Of a DNA stretch of 62,942 nucleotides, positions 34,027-43,243 are shown piece after piece (positions within the stretch are counted from its first letter, which is position 1; every line of letters begins with the position of its first letter). The position numbers and the translations under genes were made by a program. Location of the stretch: the NCBI GenBank assembly GCA_020845895.1, contig JADLEX010000122.1, positions 1 to 62,942 of the forward strand, in the 5' to 3' direction. The DNA comes from Deltaproteobacteria bacterium. GTDB taxonomy: Bacteria > Lernaellota > Lernaellaia > JACKCT01. A model generated the notes under the pieces. The model did no database searches and had not been told where the DNA came from. It saw only the letters and a program-made list of their open reading frames with translations.

Positions 34027-36207
34027 TTGACGATCCGCGCGAAGACCGCGGTGGCCGTGCTGTCCGCACTGTTGTGCTCGGCGCTGGTCGCATTTTTCAT
34101 TTCGGGGATGGTCGTCTCCCGCGCGGCCGAGGAGGTCGCCCGACGCGACGCCGAGGACGCGGGTCGCCTGTTGATCCGCATCCTGAATCACGACCAGGCG
34201 GAACTGACCCGGATCGGCGAGGACTGGGCTCAATGGGATGACATGTTTGAGTATATCGCCACTCGAAATCCCGAATACATCGACAAGAATCTCGACGACG
34301 AAACACTGGCGCGAAACCGGTTCGACCTGTTCGCCCTCGTCGATCCCGACCGCCATCTCGTTTTTTCCCTCGGCTTTTCGCGTCGCGATCGCAAGCGGAT
34401 CGACCTTCCGGTGGACCTCTCCCGGCTCGCAATGACGATTCCCGCTTCCATTTTCGAGTCCGTCGAAGGGGGATTCACGGGTTTTTGGACCGCCGGTGAC
34501 AACCGGTATCTGATCGGTGTCGAGCCCGTCACACCCAGCCTGTACGACAAAGCGCCCAATGGCGCGCTCATCATCGGTAGGGAGGTCGACGACCAACTTC
34601 TACACGAATGGGAGCATCTGACCGGCCTCTCGATGCGGGCGGCGAACGCGTCCGAATTCTCGTCGCCCCAATTGCCCGAGTTCGATCGACCGCGGGTCGA
34701 GGCTGTGGAATCGGCGGAAGGCATTGTCGGAATGACCGTCATCCCGGGGGTCCTGAATACCGGACCTGTCGGATTCGCCGTCGGGTCCGGAAAAGCTTCG
34801 TCCTCCCGGTCCCGCCTCGACGTGTTGATGGTCCTCGGTCTTCTCGTGGGATCGGGGCTGCTCATCTCGCTCGTGGCCACGACCTCGATCGGGCGAATCC
34901 TCGTCCACCGGTTGGAAAACCTGCATCGATTCATCGCCGAAGTCCGAAGGACCGGCAGCTTCGATCGGCGGATCGCCCTGTCCGGCGAGGACGAGATCTC
35001 CGAGCTGGCCGCGGCGTTCAACGCGTTTCTCGACCGTATCGGCGCCGACCTGCTGCGCGTTCAGTCCGGGGCGGACGCGCTGCGCGACAGCCTGAGGATG
35101 ATCGACGACATCATCCAAAACATGCCGGTCGGCATCATCCAGTTTCGACATCCTCGCGAAACCGGGCTTCTGGCGCTCATCGACGCGAACCCCGTGGCCG
35201 AGAAATTGATCGGACTGCGTGCGAACGAGCGGGCCGGCGACGAGTTCGACGGCCTGTTCCCCGCGGCGGCGTCCGTCGGGGTGAAGGACATGTTCCTCGA
35301 TGTGATGCGCGGAGGCGCACCCATCGACGTCGACGAATTTTCGTTTCCCGACTGCCCCGACGACCGCGTCTTTCACATCTACGCCTTCGCGCTGCCGCAG
35401 GACCGCCTGTGCGTGGCGATCGAGGACATCACGCACCGCCGCGACACCGAGCACGAGCGCGCAAAGCTGGAAGAGCAGCTGCGTCAGTCTCAGAAGATGG
35501 AAGCGGTCGGGCGGCTGGCCGGCGGTATCGCGCACGACTTCAACAACATCCTGACGACGATCCGCGGATATTCGGAACTCCTGCTGGAATCGACGGAAGA
35601 GAAGAACCCGGCCCGCGAAGACCTGATGGAAATCCGAACGGCGGCGGATCGGGCCGCCCAGCTCATCGCCCAGCTTCTGGCGTTTTCGCGGCGGCAGATC
35701 TATTCGCCGCGCGACGTCGAGATCAACGATCTGTTGCTGCGTTCGTCGAAGATGCTCAGACGACTCATCGGAGAGGATATCGAGCTGTTCACGCAGGTCG
35801 CGGGAACCGATCTTCACCTGCGCGCCGATCCCACACAGATCGAGCAGATTCTGGTGAACCTCGCGGTCAACGCCCGCGACGCCATTTCGACCACCGGAAA
35901 AATCCGGATTCGGGTCGAAGCCCGGCGCGTGGACGAAGAATTCGCGGGAAAACATGCCGACGCGAAGGACGGCGACTACGTCATGATTTCCGTTTCGGAC
36001 AACGGAACGGGCATGACCGCCGACGTGCAGGCGCAGATCTTCGAGCCCTTTTTCACCACCAAGGAGCGAGGCAAGGGCACCGGCCTCGGCCTGTCCACCG
36101 TGTACGGCATCGTGCGGCAGAACGGCGGATTCCTGGTTGTCACCTCGGCAGCCGGCGAAGGCTCGACGTTCGACGTCTTTCTCCCCCGGATCGTGGACCC
36201 ACAATAG
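34027..36207 (+). CDS. CHASE4-HAMP-PAS sensor histidine kinase
   Basis: A 726-residue membrane kinase. A membrane segment (7-29) and another near 262-284 bracket a periplasmic CHASE4 domain, marked by WDDMFEYIATRNPEYIDKN. HAMP (about 285-340) and a PAS domain (about 355-470) follow. The HisKA domain has GRLAGGIAHDFNN with the phosphorylated His at about 503; HATPase boxes are NLAVNARDA, VSDNGTGM and GKGTGLGLST. The start is a TTG at 34027 with GGAGGTG nine bases upstream. No receiver domain in the protein and no free response regulator nearby, so its output partner is unknown. Signal unknown. Confidence 0.9.
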   Translation: MTIRAKTAVAVLSALLCSALVAFFISGMVVSRAAEEVARRDAEDAGRLLIRILNHDQAELTRIGEDWAQWDDMFEYIATRNPEYIDKNLDDETLARNRFDLFALVDPDRHLVFSLGFSRRDRKRIDLPVDLSRLAMTIPASIFESVEGGFTGFWTAGDNRYLIGVEPVTPSLYDKAPNGALIIGREVDDQLLHEWEHLTGLSMRAANASEFSSPQLPEFDRPRVEAVESAEGIVGMTVIPGVLNTGPVGFAVGSGKASSSRSRLDVLMVLGLLVGSGLLISLVATTSIGRILVHRLENLHRFIAEVRRTGSFDRRIALSGEDEISELAAAFNAFLDRIGADLLRVQSGADALRDSLRMIDDIIQNMPVGIIQFRHPRETGLLALIDANPVAEKLIGLRANERAGDEFDGLFPAAASVGVKDMFLDVMRGGAPIDVDEFSFPDCPDDRVFHIYAFALPQDRLCVAIEDITHRRDTEHERAKLEEQLRQSQKMEAVGRLAGGIAHDFNNILTTIRGYSELLLESTEEKNPAREDLMEIRTAADRAAQLIAQLLAFSRRQIYSPRDVEINDLLLRSSKMLRRLIGEDIELFTQVAGTDLHLRADPTQIEQILVNLAVNARDAISTTGKIRIRVEARRVDEEFAGKHADAKDGDYVMISVSDNGTGMTADVQAQIFEPFFTTKERGKGTGLGLSTVYGIVRQNGGFLVVTSAAGEGSTFDVFLPRIVDPQ

Positions 36208-36312
36208 AAAACGGAGCGGGACGAAGCCGACGATTGAGCATGGCGGCAACGTTCTGCTAACCTGAACCTCATACCTCGTCGGCGACGACAGCCGGCGCGC
36301 GTCGGGGCCATC

Positions 36313-39243
36313 TTGGAAAAAGTCGAATCGACCAAATCGGCGGGAAAGCGCGAACGCCTGCGCGTGCTCGTCGCCGACGATGATGAGCTCGTCATCAGCG
36401 AGGCCCTCGGGGCGCTCACGGCGCCGGTTCCGCCCGGCGAGGCGCGCGGTGCGCGGGGAGAGACGCGGTCGGAGCCGGGCGTCGATTTCGACGTCGCCAT
36501 CTGCCGTCGCGGCGAGGAAGCGATCCGCACGATCCGCGACGCCGCCGGGGGCAACGATCCCTTCGCGGTGGCCTTTCTCGATTATCACATGCCTCCGGGC
36601 ATCAGCGGACTGACCGCGGCGGAGGAGATCCGCGTTCACGATGCCGACGTGGAATTCGTCATCGTCGGCGCGCCCGAGGATCTTTCCACAAAGGACCTGG
36701 GGCGCACCGCGGGACCTCTGCATCGAATTCTCTTCGTCCCCGCGCCGACCCGCGCGCTGGAATGGCGGCAAACGGCGCTCGTGCTCGGCCACAAGTGGCG
36801 GGCGCAGCGCGCGCATCAGACGCAGGCGCGCAAGTGGAACACGATGCTGCGCGAGCGGGAAACCGAGCTGCGGGCCTATCGCTCGGGCCTGACCGCCGAG
36901 ATCGCGAAGCACGCGCGCACCAATCTCGAACTGCGCGACACGCAGGAGCACTACAATCGCCTGACGCAGGTCACGCGCGAGGGCGTGATCGTCTATCACC
37001 AGGGCAAGATCGTGGACGCCAACGCCGTGGCCGAATCCCTGTACGGTTTTCGAAGCGGCGAGATGATCGGACGCGAATTTTTCGACCTGTGGCCGCTCGA
37101 CGCCCACTCGCCGATTCAACAACGGATGGAGTCGGAAAACACCGCCGCGCATCCCGAGATCGGCGTGCGCAAGGACGGCTCGCGCTTCAACGCCGAGCTC
37201 GTCATCACCGCGTTCATGTACCGAAACCGATCGATGTATCTGGCGGTCGTCCAGGACGTGACCGAACGCGAAACCGCGCAGCAGGCGGTGCGCGAGACCG
37301 AGGAACGCTATCAGGGCGTGTTCGAGGCCGCCGGCGAAGGCATCGGCATTCTCGACCTCAAGGGGATTCTGCAGGACGCCAACGCGGCCTACGCCGAGAT
37401 GCTCGGGTTTGCCCGGGCCGACCTCGTCGGCAAACCCATGTCGGCCTTCGTGCGCCCGGGCGACGAACCGTTCACTCCGGCGTTTCTGGCCGAAATCCGC
37501 ACGTCGAAAACGCGCACCCCGGTCCGGCTCGAGGCCGTGTTCATGCGCAAAAACGGCGACCCGGTCGACGTCGAGGTCGCCCTCATGCCCCTGACGTTCG
37601 CGAAGCGCTCCGCGCTGATCGGCATCTTCCGCGACGTGACCGAACGCAAGAATGCCGAGCGCGCGCTGCGCGAAAGCGAAATGCGTTACCGCATGCTCGC
37701 CGACAACGCGACCGACATCATCTGGACGATGGACATGGAGCTGCGTTTCACGCACGTGAGCCCGGCGGTCACGCGCGTGTTCGGGTACTCGGTCGCCGAG
37801 GCGCTCGATCTGCCGATGGCGAACCTGATGCGCCCCGAGGACGTGGAGAATGCGCGCAGCATTCTGCGCAATGCGGTGCAGACATCGCAGGACGGCGTCC
37901 CGACGTCGGCGCCCGCGATTCTGGAACTGCGCAACATCCACAAGGACGGGCACACGATCTGGACCGAGACGACGATCGACTACATCCGCGACGAGGCGGG
38001 CAACCCGACCGGCATCATCGGCGCGACGCGCGACATCACCCGGCGCAAGGAGGCCGACGCCGAAAAAGAAACGCTGCAGGCGCAGCTCCGCCAGGCGCTC
38101 AAGATGGAGGCGATCGGGCGGCTCGCCGGCGGCGTGGCGCACGACTTCAACAACATGCTGACGGGCATCCTCGTCAACGCGCAGATCATGATCGGCGCGC
38201 TCGACGTGGGGCACCCGCTGCGCCTGGAGGCGCAGGAGATCAAGCGCGCGGCCGAGCGCGCGGCCGACCTGACGAAGCAGCTCCTCGCCTTCGGCCGAAA
38301 GCAGATCATCTCGCCCAAGGCGCTCAACCTCAACGAGATCGTCCAGATGTCGCAGAAGATGATCGGTCGCATCATCGGCGAGGACATCGAGCGCATCTAC
38401 GACCTGGGCGAGTCGCTCTGGTCCATTCACGCCGATCCGGTGCAGATGGATCAGATTCTGGTCAATCTCTCGGTCAACGCGCGCGACGCCATGCCGCAGG
38501 GCGGCACGCTGCGTTTCGTGACGCGCAACTGCCATCTCGACCGAATGTTCTGCCGGGCGCACCCCGGCTGCACCCCGGGCGAATACGTGCTGTTGCAAGT
38601 GTCCGACAACGGCCACGGCATGGACGAGGAGACGCAGAAGCTCATCTTCGAGCCGTTTTTCACGACGAAGGAAAAAGGCCAGGGAACGGGCCTCGGCCTC
38701 GCGACCGTCTTCGGCGTCGTGAAGCAAAACGAAGGATTTATTTACGTCGACTCCACGCCGGGCCAGGGCGCGACGTTCCGTATCTATTTTCCGCGCCTCG
38801 CGGCCGCCGCGGAAACGGCCGCCGCCGCGGAATCCGCCCCCATCCGGGGCGGGCGCGAGCGCGTGCTGGTGGTGGACGACGACGAGATGATCCGCGACGT
38901 CACCGCGCGCGTGCTGCGGACGAGCGGTTACGCGGTCGAGTCGGCGACGAGCGGCGCGGCGGCGATCCGGCTGTGCCGCGAGGGCGACGGCGTGCCGGAA
39001 CTGCTCATCACGGACATCGTGATGCCGGGAATGAGCGGGCGGGAACTCTACGACCGGCTGCGGGAGATTGTGCCCTCGCTGCGCGTTCTGTTCATTTCGG
39101 GATATCCCGAAGACGCCATCGCGGGACGCGGCCTGCTCGATATCCGCACGAACTACCTTCAGAAACCGTTTTCGATCGAGCGCCTCTCGCAGCTCGTCCG
39201 CGAGATCCTCGACGCGCCCGCCGCCCCGGCGCCGCCCGGCTGA
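36313..39243 (+). CDS. hybrid histidine kinase, REC-PAS3-HisKA-HATPase-REC
   Basis: A 976-residue soluble hybrid kinase. Order: N-terminal receiver (about 15-150, ADDDE and phospho-acceptor Asp90 in FLDYHMPPG, but the conserved Lys is missing at HRILFVPAP), a coiled linker, three PAS domains (about 210-570, each ended by a DVTER or DITRR motif), HisKA with His610 (GGVAHDFNN), HATPase (NLSVNARDA, VSDNGHGM, GQGTGLGLAT), and a complete C-terminal receiver with Asp901 (ITDIVMPGMSG) and Lys in LQKPFS. It starts at a TTG; no better start exists upstream. It may relay signals between its two receivers and the HK upstream (105 bases away). Confidence 0.9.
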   Translation: MEKVESTKSAGKRERLRVLVADDDELVISEALGALTAPVPPGEARGARGETRSEPGVDFDVAICRRGEEAIRTIRDAAGGNDPFAVAFLDYHMPPGISGLTAAEEIRVHDADVEFVIVGAPEDLSTKDLGRTAGPLHRILFVPAPTRALEWRQTALVLGHKWRAQRAHQTQARKWNTMLRERETELRAYRSGLTAEIAKHARTNLELRDTQEHYNRLTQVTREGVIVYHQGKIVDANAVAESLYGFRSGEMIGREFFDLWPLDAHSPIQQRMESENTAAHPEIGVRKDGSRFNAELVITAFMYRNRSMYLAVVQDVTERETAQQAVRETEERYQGVFEAAGEGIGILDLKGILQDANAAYAEMLGFARADLVGKPMSAFVRPGDEPFTPAFLAEIRTSKTRTPVRLEAVFMRKNGDPVDVEVALMPLTFAKRSALIGIFRDVTERKNAERALRESEMRYRMLADNATDIIWTMDMELRFTHVSPAVTRVFGYSVAEALDLPMANLMRPEDVENARSILRNAVQTSQDGVPTSAPAILELRNIHKDGHTIWTETTIDYIRDEAGNPTGIIGATRDITRRKEADAEKETLQAQLRQALKMEAIGRLAGGVAHDFNNMLTGILVNAQIMIGALDVGHPLRLEAQEIKRAAERAADLTKQLLAFGRKQIISPKALNLNEIVQMSQKMIGRIIGEDIERIYDLGESLWSIHADPVQMDQILVNLSVNARDAMPQGGTLRFVTRNCHLDRMFCRAHPGCTPGEYVLLQVSDNGHGMDEETQKLIFEPFFTTKEKGQGTGLGLATVFGVVKQNEGFIYVDSTPGQGATFRIYFPRLAAAAETAAAAESAPIRGGRERVLVVDDDEMIRDVTARVLRTSGYAVESATSGAAAIRLCREGDGVPELLITDIVMPGMSGRELYDRLREIVPSLRVLFISGYPEDAIAGRGLLDIRTNYLQKPFSIERLSQLVREILDAPAAPAPPG

Positions 39244-39256
39244 TTCGCGAAAAAAC

Positions 39257-39637
39257 TCAGTGCGCGGCGGCGAGTCGCCCGATCACGTCCGTCGCGATCG
39301 CCTTCGCGTCGCGGTCCGCGTCGATCCACGTCACACGGCCGGGCGTCGCGGGATGATTGGCCGGCGCGGCGACGAACAGCGGCACATCGCCCAGATCGAA
39401 TGCGTCGAGCGCCGCGCGCACCGCCGCGATCCCGTCCGCGTCCCACGCCGAATCGGGCCAGACGACGAGGGCGTCGGCGTCTTCCTGCAACGCCGCCCCC
39501 GCGATCCCCTCCGGCGCGCGACTCTCGCCCAGGTGAATGATTTCCGCGCCCGCGTCCCGCAACGCCCTCGCCACGGCCCTGTGCGCGCCGTCCGCCGACG
39601 GCGCGAGCGCGATCAGAATCCGAATCCGCCTGTCCAT
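39257..39637 (-). CDS. degenerate B12-binding-domain-like protein
   Basis: A 126-residue single-domain protein resembling the cobalamin-binding domain of methylmalonyl-CoA mutase: a first strand RILIALAPSADGAHRAVARA, then ALRDAGAEIIHLG and APEGIAGAALQEDADALVVW. The cobalt-ligating motif (Asp-x-His-x-x-Gly) is not intact: the sequence is DGAHRA, with His displaced and Gly missing. The fold is therefore probably kept but base-off B12 binding is doubtful. No mutase or methyltransferase gene is near. It lies convergent with the hybrid kinase gene, 13 bases away. Function unknown. Confidence 0.6.
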   Translation of the reverse strand: MDRRIRILIALAPSADGAHRAVARALRDAGAEIIHLGESRAPEGIAGAALQEDADALVVWPDSAWDADGIAAVRAALDAFDLGDVPLFVAAPANHPATPGRVTWIDADRDAKAIATDVIGRLAAAH

Positions 39638-39819
39638 GTCGTCCCCGAGACTTCGCCGTCGCGAGTTGTTCGCGTCGCCGCGTTTTACCGCGATGCGGCG
39701 CGCTTTCGAACCGTCGGCGACGCGCCGATCGCGAGTTCGCCGGCTTGGACAATTCCCCGGCGCGGTGGTAAAGCACGCGCACGAACGTCACGCGACCGGT
39801 GAAACATGGGGACAAGACG

Positions 39820-40377
39820 ATGACCGAAGCCGCCGAGGACCCGGCGCCGGAACTCATGGGCGAGGACGGCTGGACGGCGCTGCCGATGCCGAAAAGAATC
39901 GGACGCGGGCGTTCGTTCGTATCCGGCGACATCGACGGCGACCGGTTGCGCGTTCGGTATTTCCGGCGCGAGTCCGACGGCGCGATGGTGGGGCGCGTGT
40001 GGTTCGGACCGGGCGCCGAAGGCCCGCCGTTGCACGTCCACGGCGGCAGCATGGCCGCGGTGCTCGACGAGGTCATGGGCGGCGCGGCGTGGATGGCCGG
40101 GCACACGGTGGTCGCGGCGCAGATCACCGTCAAATTCCGCCGCATGATTCCGCTTCTGCGCGTGATGACCCTGGAGGCGTGGGTGACGAAAATAGAAGGC
40201 CGGCGCGTAGCCACCGCCGGGCGCCTGATGGGAGACGACGGCGAGGTCTACACCGAGAGCGAGGGGCTCTTCATCGAACTCGCCGCCGACCAGTTCGCCG
40301 ACCTGGCCGATCGGGCGCGCAAGGCGTGGGTCACGGCGCAGACCGTGCACCCCGCCTCCGACGAGGCGACCGGCTGA
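39820..40377 (+). CDS. hotdog-fold thioesterase (PaaI/4HBT-like)
   Basis: A 185-residue protein with one hotdog domain in the C-terminal two-thirds: GPPLHVHGGSMAAVLDEVMG contains the His-Gly-Gly and the acidic residue of the thioesterase active site; strands VVAAQITVKFRRMIPLL and VTKIEGRRVATAGRL follow. Family members hydrolyse acyl-CoA thioesters. GGGG precedes the ATG at 39820; an upstream GTG at 39799 would add seven residues. No clear operon partner; the substrate cannot be told. Confidence 0.82.
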   Translation: MTEAAEDPAPELMGEDGWTALPMPKRIGRGRSFVSGDIDGDRLRVRYFRRESDGAMVGRVWFGPGAEGPPLHVHGGSMAAVLDEVMGGAAWMAGHTVVAAQITVKFRRMIPLLRVMTLEAWVTKIEGRRVATAGRLMGDDGEVYTESEGLFIELAADQFADLADRARKAWVTAQTVHPASDEATG

Positions 40378-40417
40378 TTCCGCCGAATTTCCCGCAATTT
40401 CGCGCGCCTGGCGTTTG

Positions 40418-40447
40418 TTGACAGTCCTTTTCCCGCCTCCCTATACT
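40418..40447 (+). promoter_or_regulatory. sigma-70 promoter for the beta-propeller lipoprotein pair
   Basis: TTGACA (40418-40423), 18-base spacer, TATACT (40442-40447); predicted start near 40454, only about 18 bases before the gene's TTG start. A near-consensus housekeeping promoter. Confidence 0.75.
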
Positions 40448-40471
40448 CCGGCGTCTTTTTCGGGGAGTGCG

Positions 40472-41587
40472 TTGAACTTCTGTCGGAAATTTCCGCTCGC
40501 GGCCTTGGCCGCCTGTGTCGCGGCGTTCGCGGCGGCGTGCGGTTCACCGCCCGCGGAGTTCTCCGGCCAGGGCGGCGTCTTCGACTCCCCCGTCGGCGTG
40601 ACGGTGAACGGCGACTACGCCTACATCATGAACGCCAACTTCGATCTCTCCGACGAAAAAGAAGGCGCGATCACCGTCGTCGATATTCCGAAAAGCCTCG
40701 TCAATCGCAAGGACGGCATCGTCACCCGCGTCGTGACACCCCCCTTCATCGGCCAGATGGTCCTTTCCGCGGACCGTTCGACGGGTTATCTCGCCAACCG
40801 GCGTAAGAACTCGGTGATGCTGGTCGATCTGACCGACCCCGCGCTGCCGAAGATTCTCGATCTCGATCCCGACCGCGACGGCGATCAGGGCATCAAGGTC
40901 GGTCGCGAGCCCTACGCGCTGACGCTTTCCCCCGACGACGAGACGCTCTACGTGGCCAACCTCGGGTCGGGCGACCTGTCGATCGTCGATATCCCGAGCC
41001 AAAAACTCGTGAAGAACGAGCAGCTCCAGTGGGGCATCAACGAGATTCGCATTCCGCCGGGCGGGCGCTACGCTTACATCACCAACCGCGGACTGCAATC
41101 GGTCGTGCTCTTCGACACGGTGACGAACCGCATCAATACGGCGCTCGAAACCGGCAGCCGACGCACCGGCATCGGCGTCGATACGCGCGGCATCGACTTC
41201 ACGCCCGACGGGCGCTGGGCGTTCATCGCCGCGCGCCAGCCCGAGGCGCTGCTCGTCGTCGAGACCGCAAAGCTGCCCACGCACCCCGAGGACGCCATCG
41301 TCGATCTACTGCCCCTCGACCTGAAACCCACGGCCGTGCGCGTCACGCCCGACGGCGGCGAGGTGTGGGTCAGCAACTTCAGCGCGAACAACATCTACAT
41401 TTTCGATACGCGCTCGCGCGCGATCCTCGACGTCATCACCGTCGGCGGCGGCCCGTCGGATATCGCGTTCACCGAAGAGAACCCGCGCGACCCGGGCCAC
41501 TACTACGCGCTCGTGACGAACTTCTACACGCACAACGTCAGCCTGATCGACGCCCGCAGCAAGGAGTACATATGGGTCATTCCGTAA
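40472..41587 (+). CDS. YncE-like beta-propeller lipoprotein 1
   Basis: A 371-residue protein. The TTG at 40472 with GGGGAG five bases upstream gives a good lipoprotein signal peptide with lipobox AAAC (Cys23); a longer ORF exists but crosses the promoter. The rest is a repeated-blade propeller: PYALTLSPDDETLYVANLGS, IRIPPGGRYAYITNRGLQSV and similar, as in YVTN/YncE or NHL proteins. Such proteins usually bind partners or ligands and have no catalytic site. The next gene starts inside its last codons, with the AAGGAG ribosome site in this gene's coding sequence, so the two are co-translated. Confidence 0.84.
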   Translation: MNFCRKFPLAALAACVAAFAAACGSPPAEFSGQGGVFDSPVGVTVNGDYAYIMNANFDLSDEKEGAITVVDIPKSLVNRKDGIVTRVVTPPFIGQMVLSADRSTGYLANRRKNSVMLVDLTDPALPKILDLDPDRDGDQGIKVGREPYALTLSPDDETLYVANLGSGDLSIVDIPSQKLVKNEQLQWGINEIRIPPGGRYAYITNRGLQSVVLFDTVTNRINTALETGSRRTGIGVDTRGIDFTPDGRWAFIAARQPEALLVVETAKLPTHPEDAIVDLLPLDLKPTAVRVTPDGGEVWVSNFSANNIYIFDTRSRAILDVITVGGGPSDIAFTEENPRDPGHYYALVTNFYTHNVSLIDARSKEYIWVIP

Positions 41588-43017
41588 AGGGAATGACGCT
41601 CCGGCTGTGCGTGGCGGTGCTGGCCGCGGCGACCGCGTGGCTGGCGGCGTGCGGCGGCGGCGGGCGCGGCGTCGTCGACGAGCAGAACCGGTTCGCCGGG
41701 CCGACGACCATGGCCGTCGCGCCGAATTTTCTCGATCCCTACGGGCATTACCTGTTCGTCGCCAACAGCCAGGGCGGCACGATCAGCGTCATCAACGCGC
41801 ACAGCTATCAGGTGCTCTCGGCGCACACCGACGACGTGAACGATTACGACGTGATCCGCGTGGGGCGCGCCCCGCACCGCATCGCGCTCACCCCCGCGGG
41901 CGATCGGCTCTTCGTCACCGACGCGTGGGAAGACACCGTGCGCATCGTCTCGGGCTGGGCCGGGCGGCGGCCGGATATCTTCGACGTGAAGGTGGTCTTC
42001 GACGAGGTCGGGAACAAGTTTCTGCGTTACGAGATCGCGGTGACGGAGCTGGACACCGTCGTGCGCGCGGGCGAAATCGCCATGCCGAGCTTCCCCGATT
42101 CGGCCGGGTCCATCGTGCCGGTATTCGTCACCGACCCGGACAACGATCGCGTCGTCGTGCTCGACTCCGAAACCGGCGCGGCGATCGACGAGATCCCCCT
42201 GCCCGAAAGCCCCACGAACATCGCCGTCACCCCCACGGGCAACCTCGTATTCGTCACCGGCGACGAAGGGCGGCTCTACATCATCGACGGCGACGACTTC
42301 ACCCTGCTCGTCGACCTGACACTCGATCTGGGCGGCACGCTCGGGCGCATCGTGACGAGCGACGACGGCGACGAGCTCTACGTGCTCAACAACGATCCCC
42401 CGCGATTGCAGGTGATCGGCCTGAATCCCGTCCGCCTCATCACGGACGACGTGCGTCTACAGGCGTCCACGAACGGCATCGCGCGGTCCGGGCGCGGCGA
42501 CTGGATCTACATCGCCGGCGACGACGGCTACGTCTACGTCTTCGATCCCACCACGCGGCGCATCTGCAATTCGTGGGGCGGTCGGGTGTTTCTCGACGAC
42601 GAGTGGCCGACCTCGAACACGCGGCTCGAACGCATCGACGTCAAGGACTGCCGCGTGCTGACCGAGCAGTGGGAAGTGGTCTTCCAGCAGTTCGAGGGCG
42701 ACTGGACGGTGCGGGGTTCGCGCTCGGGATTGCAGATCGGGCGGGCGCAAAGCAACCAGTACTACGTCACCGACGACGGCGCGCTCGGATTTTTCATCCG
42801 CGACGACGATCAGCGCGCCTCGGACGAGGACACGTTCTATTTCGAGACCAATGTCGGCATCGAGCCGATCCGCGTGGGCCTCGTGCCCGACGACATCATC
42901 GCCACGCCCTACTTCCTCGATCCCGAATTCGACGTCGTGTACGTGTCGAACGCGGGCACCGACAACCTGTCGATCTTCTTCAACGAGGAAAATCAGCGCC
43001 TCGGCGCGGTCAACTGA
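41572..43017 (+). CDS. YncE-like beta-propeller lipoprotein 2
   Basis: A 481-residue lipoprotein with signal peptide and lipobox LAAC (Cys27) followed by a Gly-rich stretch. AAGGAG lies at 41561-41566, five bases before the ATG at 41572, which overlaps the upstream gene by 16 bases. Propeller blades are visible: DPYGHYLFVANSQGGTISVI, PHRIALTPAGDRLFVTDAWE, PTNIAVTPTGNLVFVTGDEG. It has a longer, less regular second half. As a co-transcribed pair with lipoprotein 1 they may form an outer-membrane complex. Function unknown. Confidence 0.83.
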   Translation: MGHSVKGMTLRLCVAVLAAATAWLAACGGGGRGVVDEQNRFAGPTTMAVAPNFLDPYGHYLFVANSQGGTISVINAHSYQVLSAHTDDVNDYDVIRVGRAPHRIALTPAGDRLFVTDAWEDTVRIVSGWAGRRPDIFDVKVVFDEVGNKFLRYEIAVTELDTVVRAGEIAMPSFPDSAGSIVPVFVTDPDNDRVVVLDSETGAAIDEIPLPESPTNIAVTPTGNLVFVTGDEGRLYIIDGDDFTLLVDLTLDLGGTLGRIVTSDDGDELYVLNNDPPRLQVIGLNPVRLITDDVRLQASTNGIARSGRGDWIYIAGDDGYVYVFDPTTRRICNSWGGRVFLDDEWPTSNTRLERIDVKDCRVLTEQWEVVFQQFEGDWTVRGSRSGLQIGRAQSNQYYVTDDGALGFFIRDDDQRASDEDTFYFETNVGIEPIRVGLVPDDIIATPYFLDPEFDVVYVSNAGTDNLSIFFNEENQRLGAVN

Positions 43018-43243
43018 CGGCGAAACGGCCCGGCGTCGTTTCCAATTCATTCATCAATTTCGACTCCGAAGCGCGTGTCGCCTGATTCGGTTTCATCCCT
43101 GATTCCGACTCCAAAAACGTCCCAAGCTGTCGAATGTCATTTTCGCGATAACTTTATTCAGATACGGCTATAAGCGGGACAATGACACAAGAGTGAGATT
43201 TTATCGCGCACGTTCGACGGCGAAACCTGTAGCCTAGGGAGCA

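Noticed and set aside
36313-36760. Possibility that the N-terminal receiver of the second kinase is a separate response regulator gene
   Set aside because: There is no stop or start between it and the PAS domains; the frame is continuous for 976 residues.
34600-38727. A 1375-codon open frame on the minus strand across two kinase genes
   Set aside because: Its product is Arg/His/Glu/Asp-rich low-complexity text without motifs; it mirrors the codon bias of the plus-strand kinases, which have clear catalytic boxes.
43144-43208. 8-bp inverted repeat CGCGATAA ... TTATCGCG before the third kinase
   Set aside because: The arms are about 50 bases apart with no supporting structure or promoter; it could be chance.
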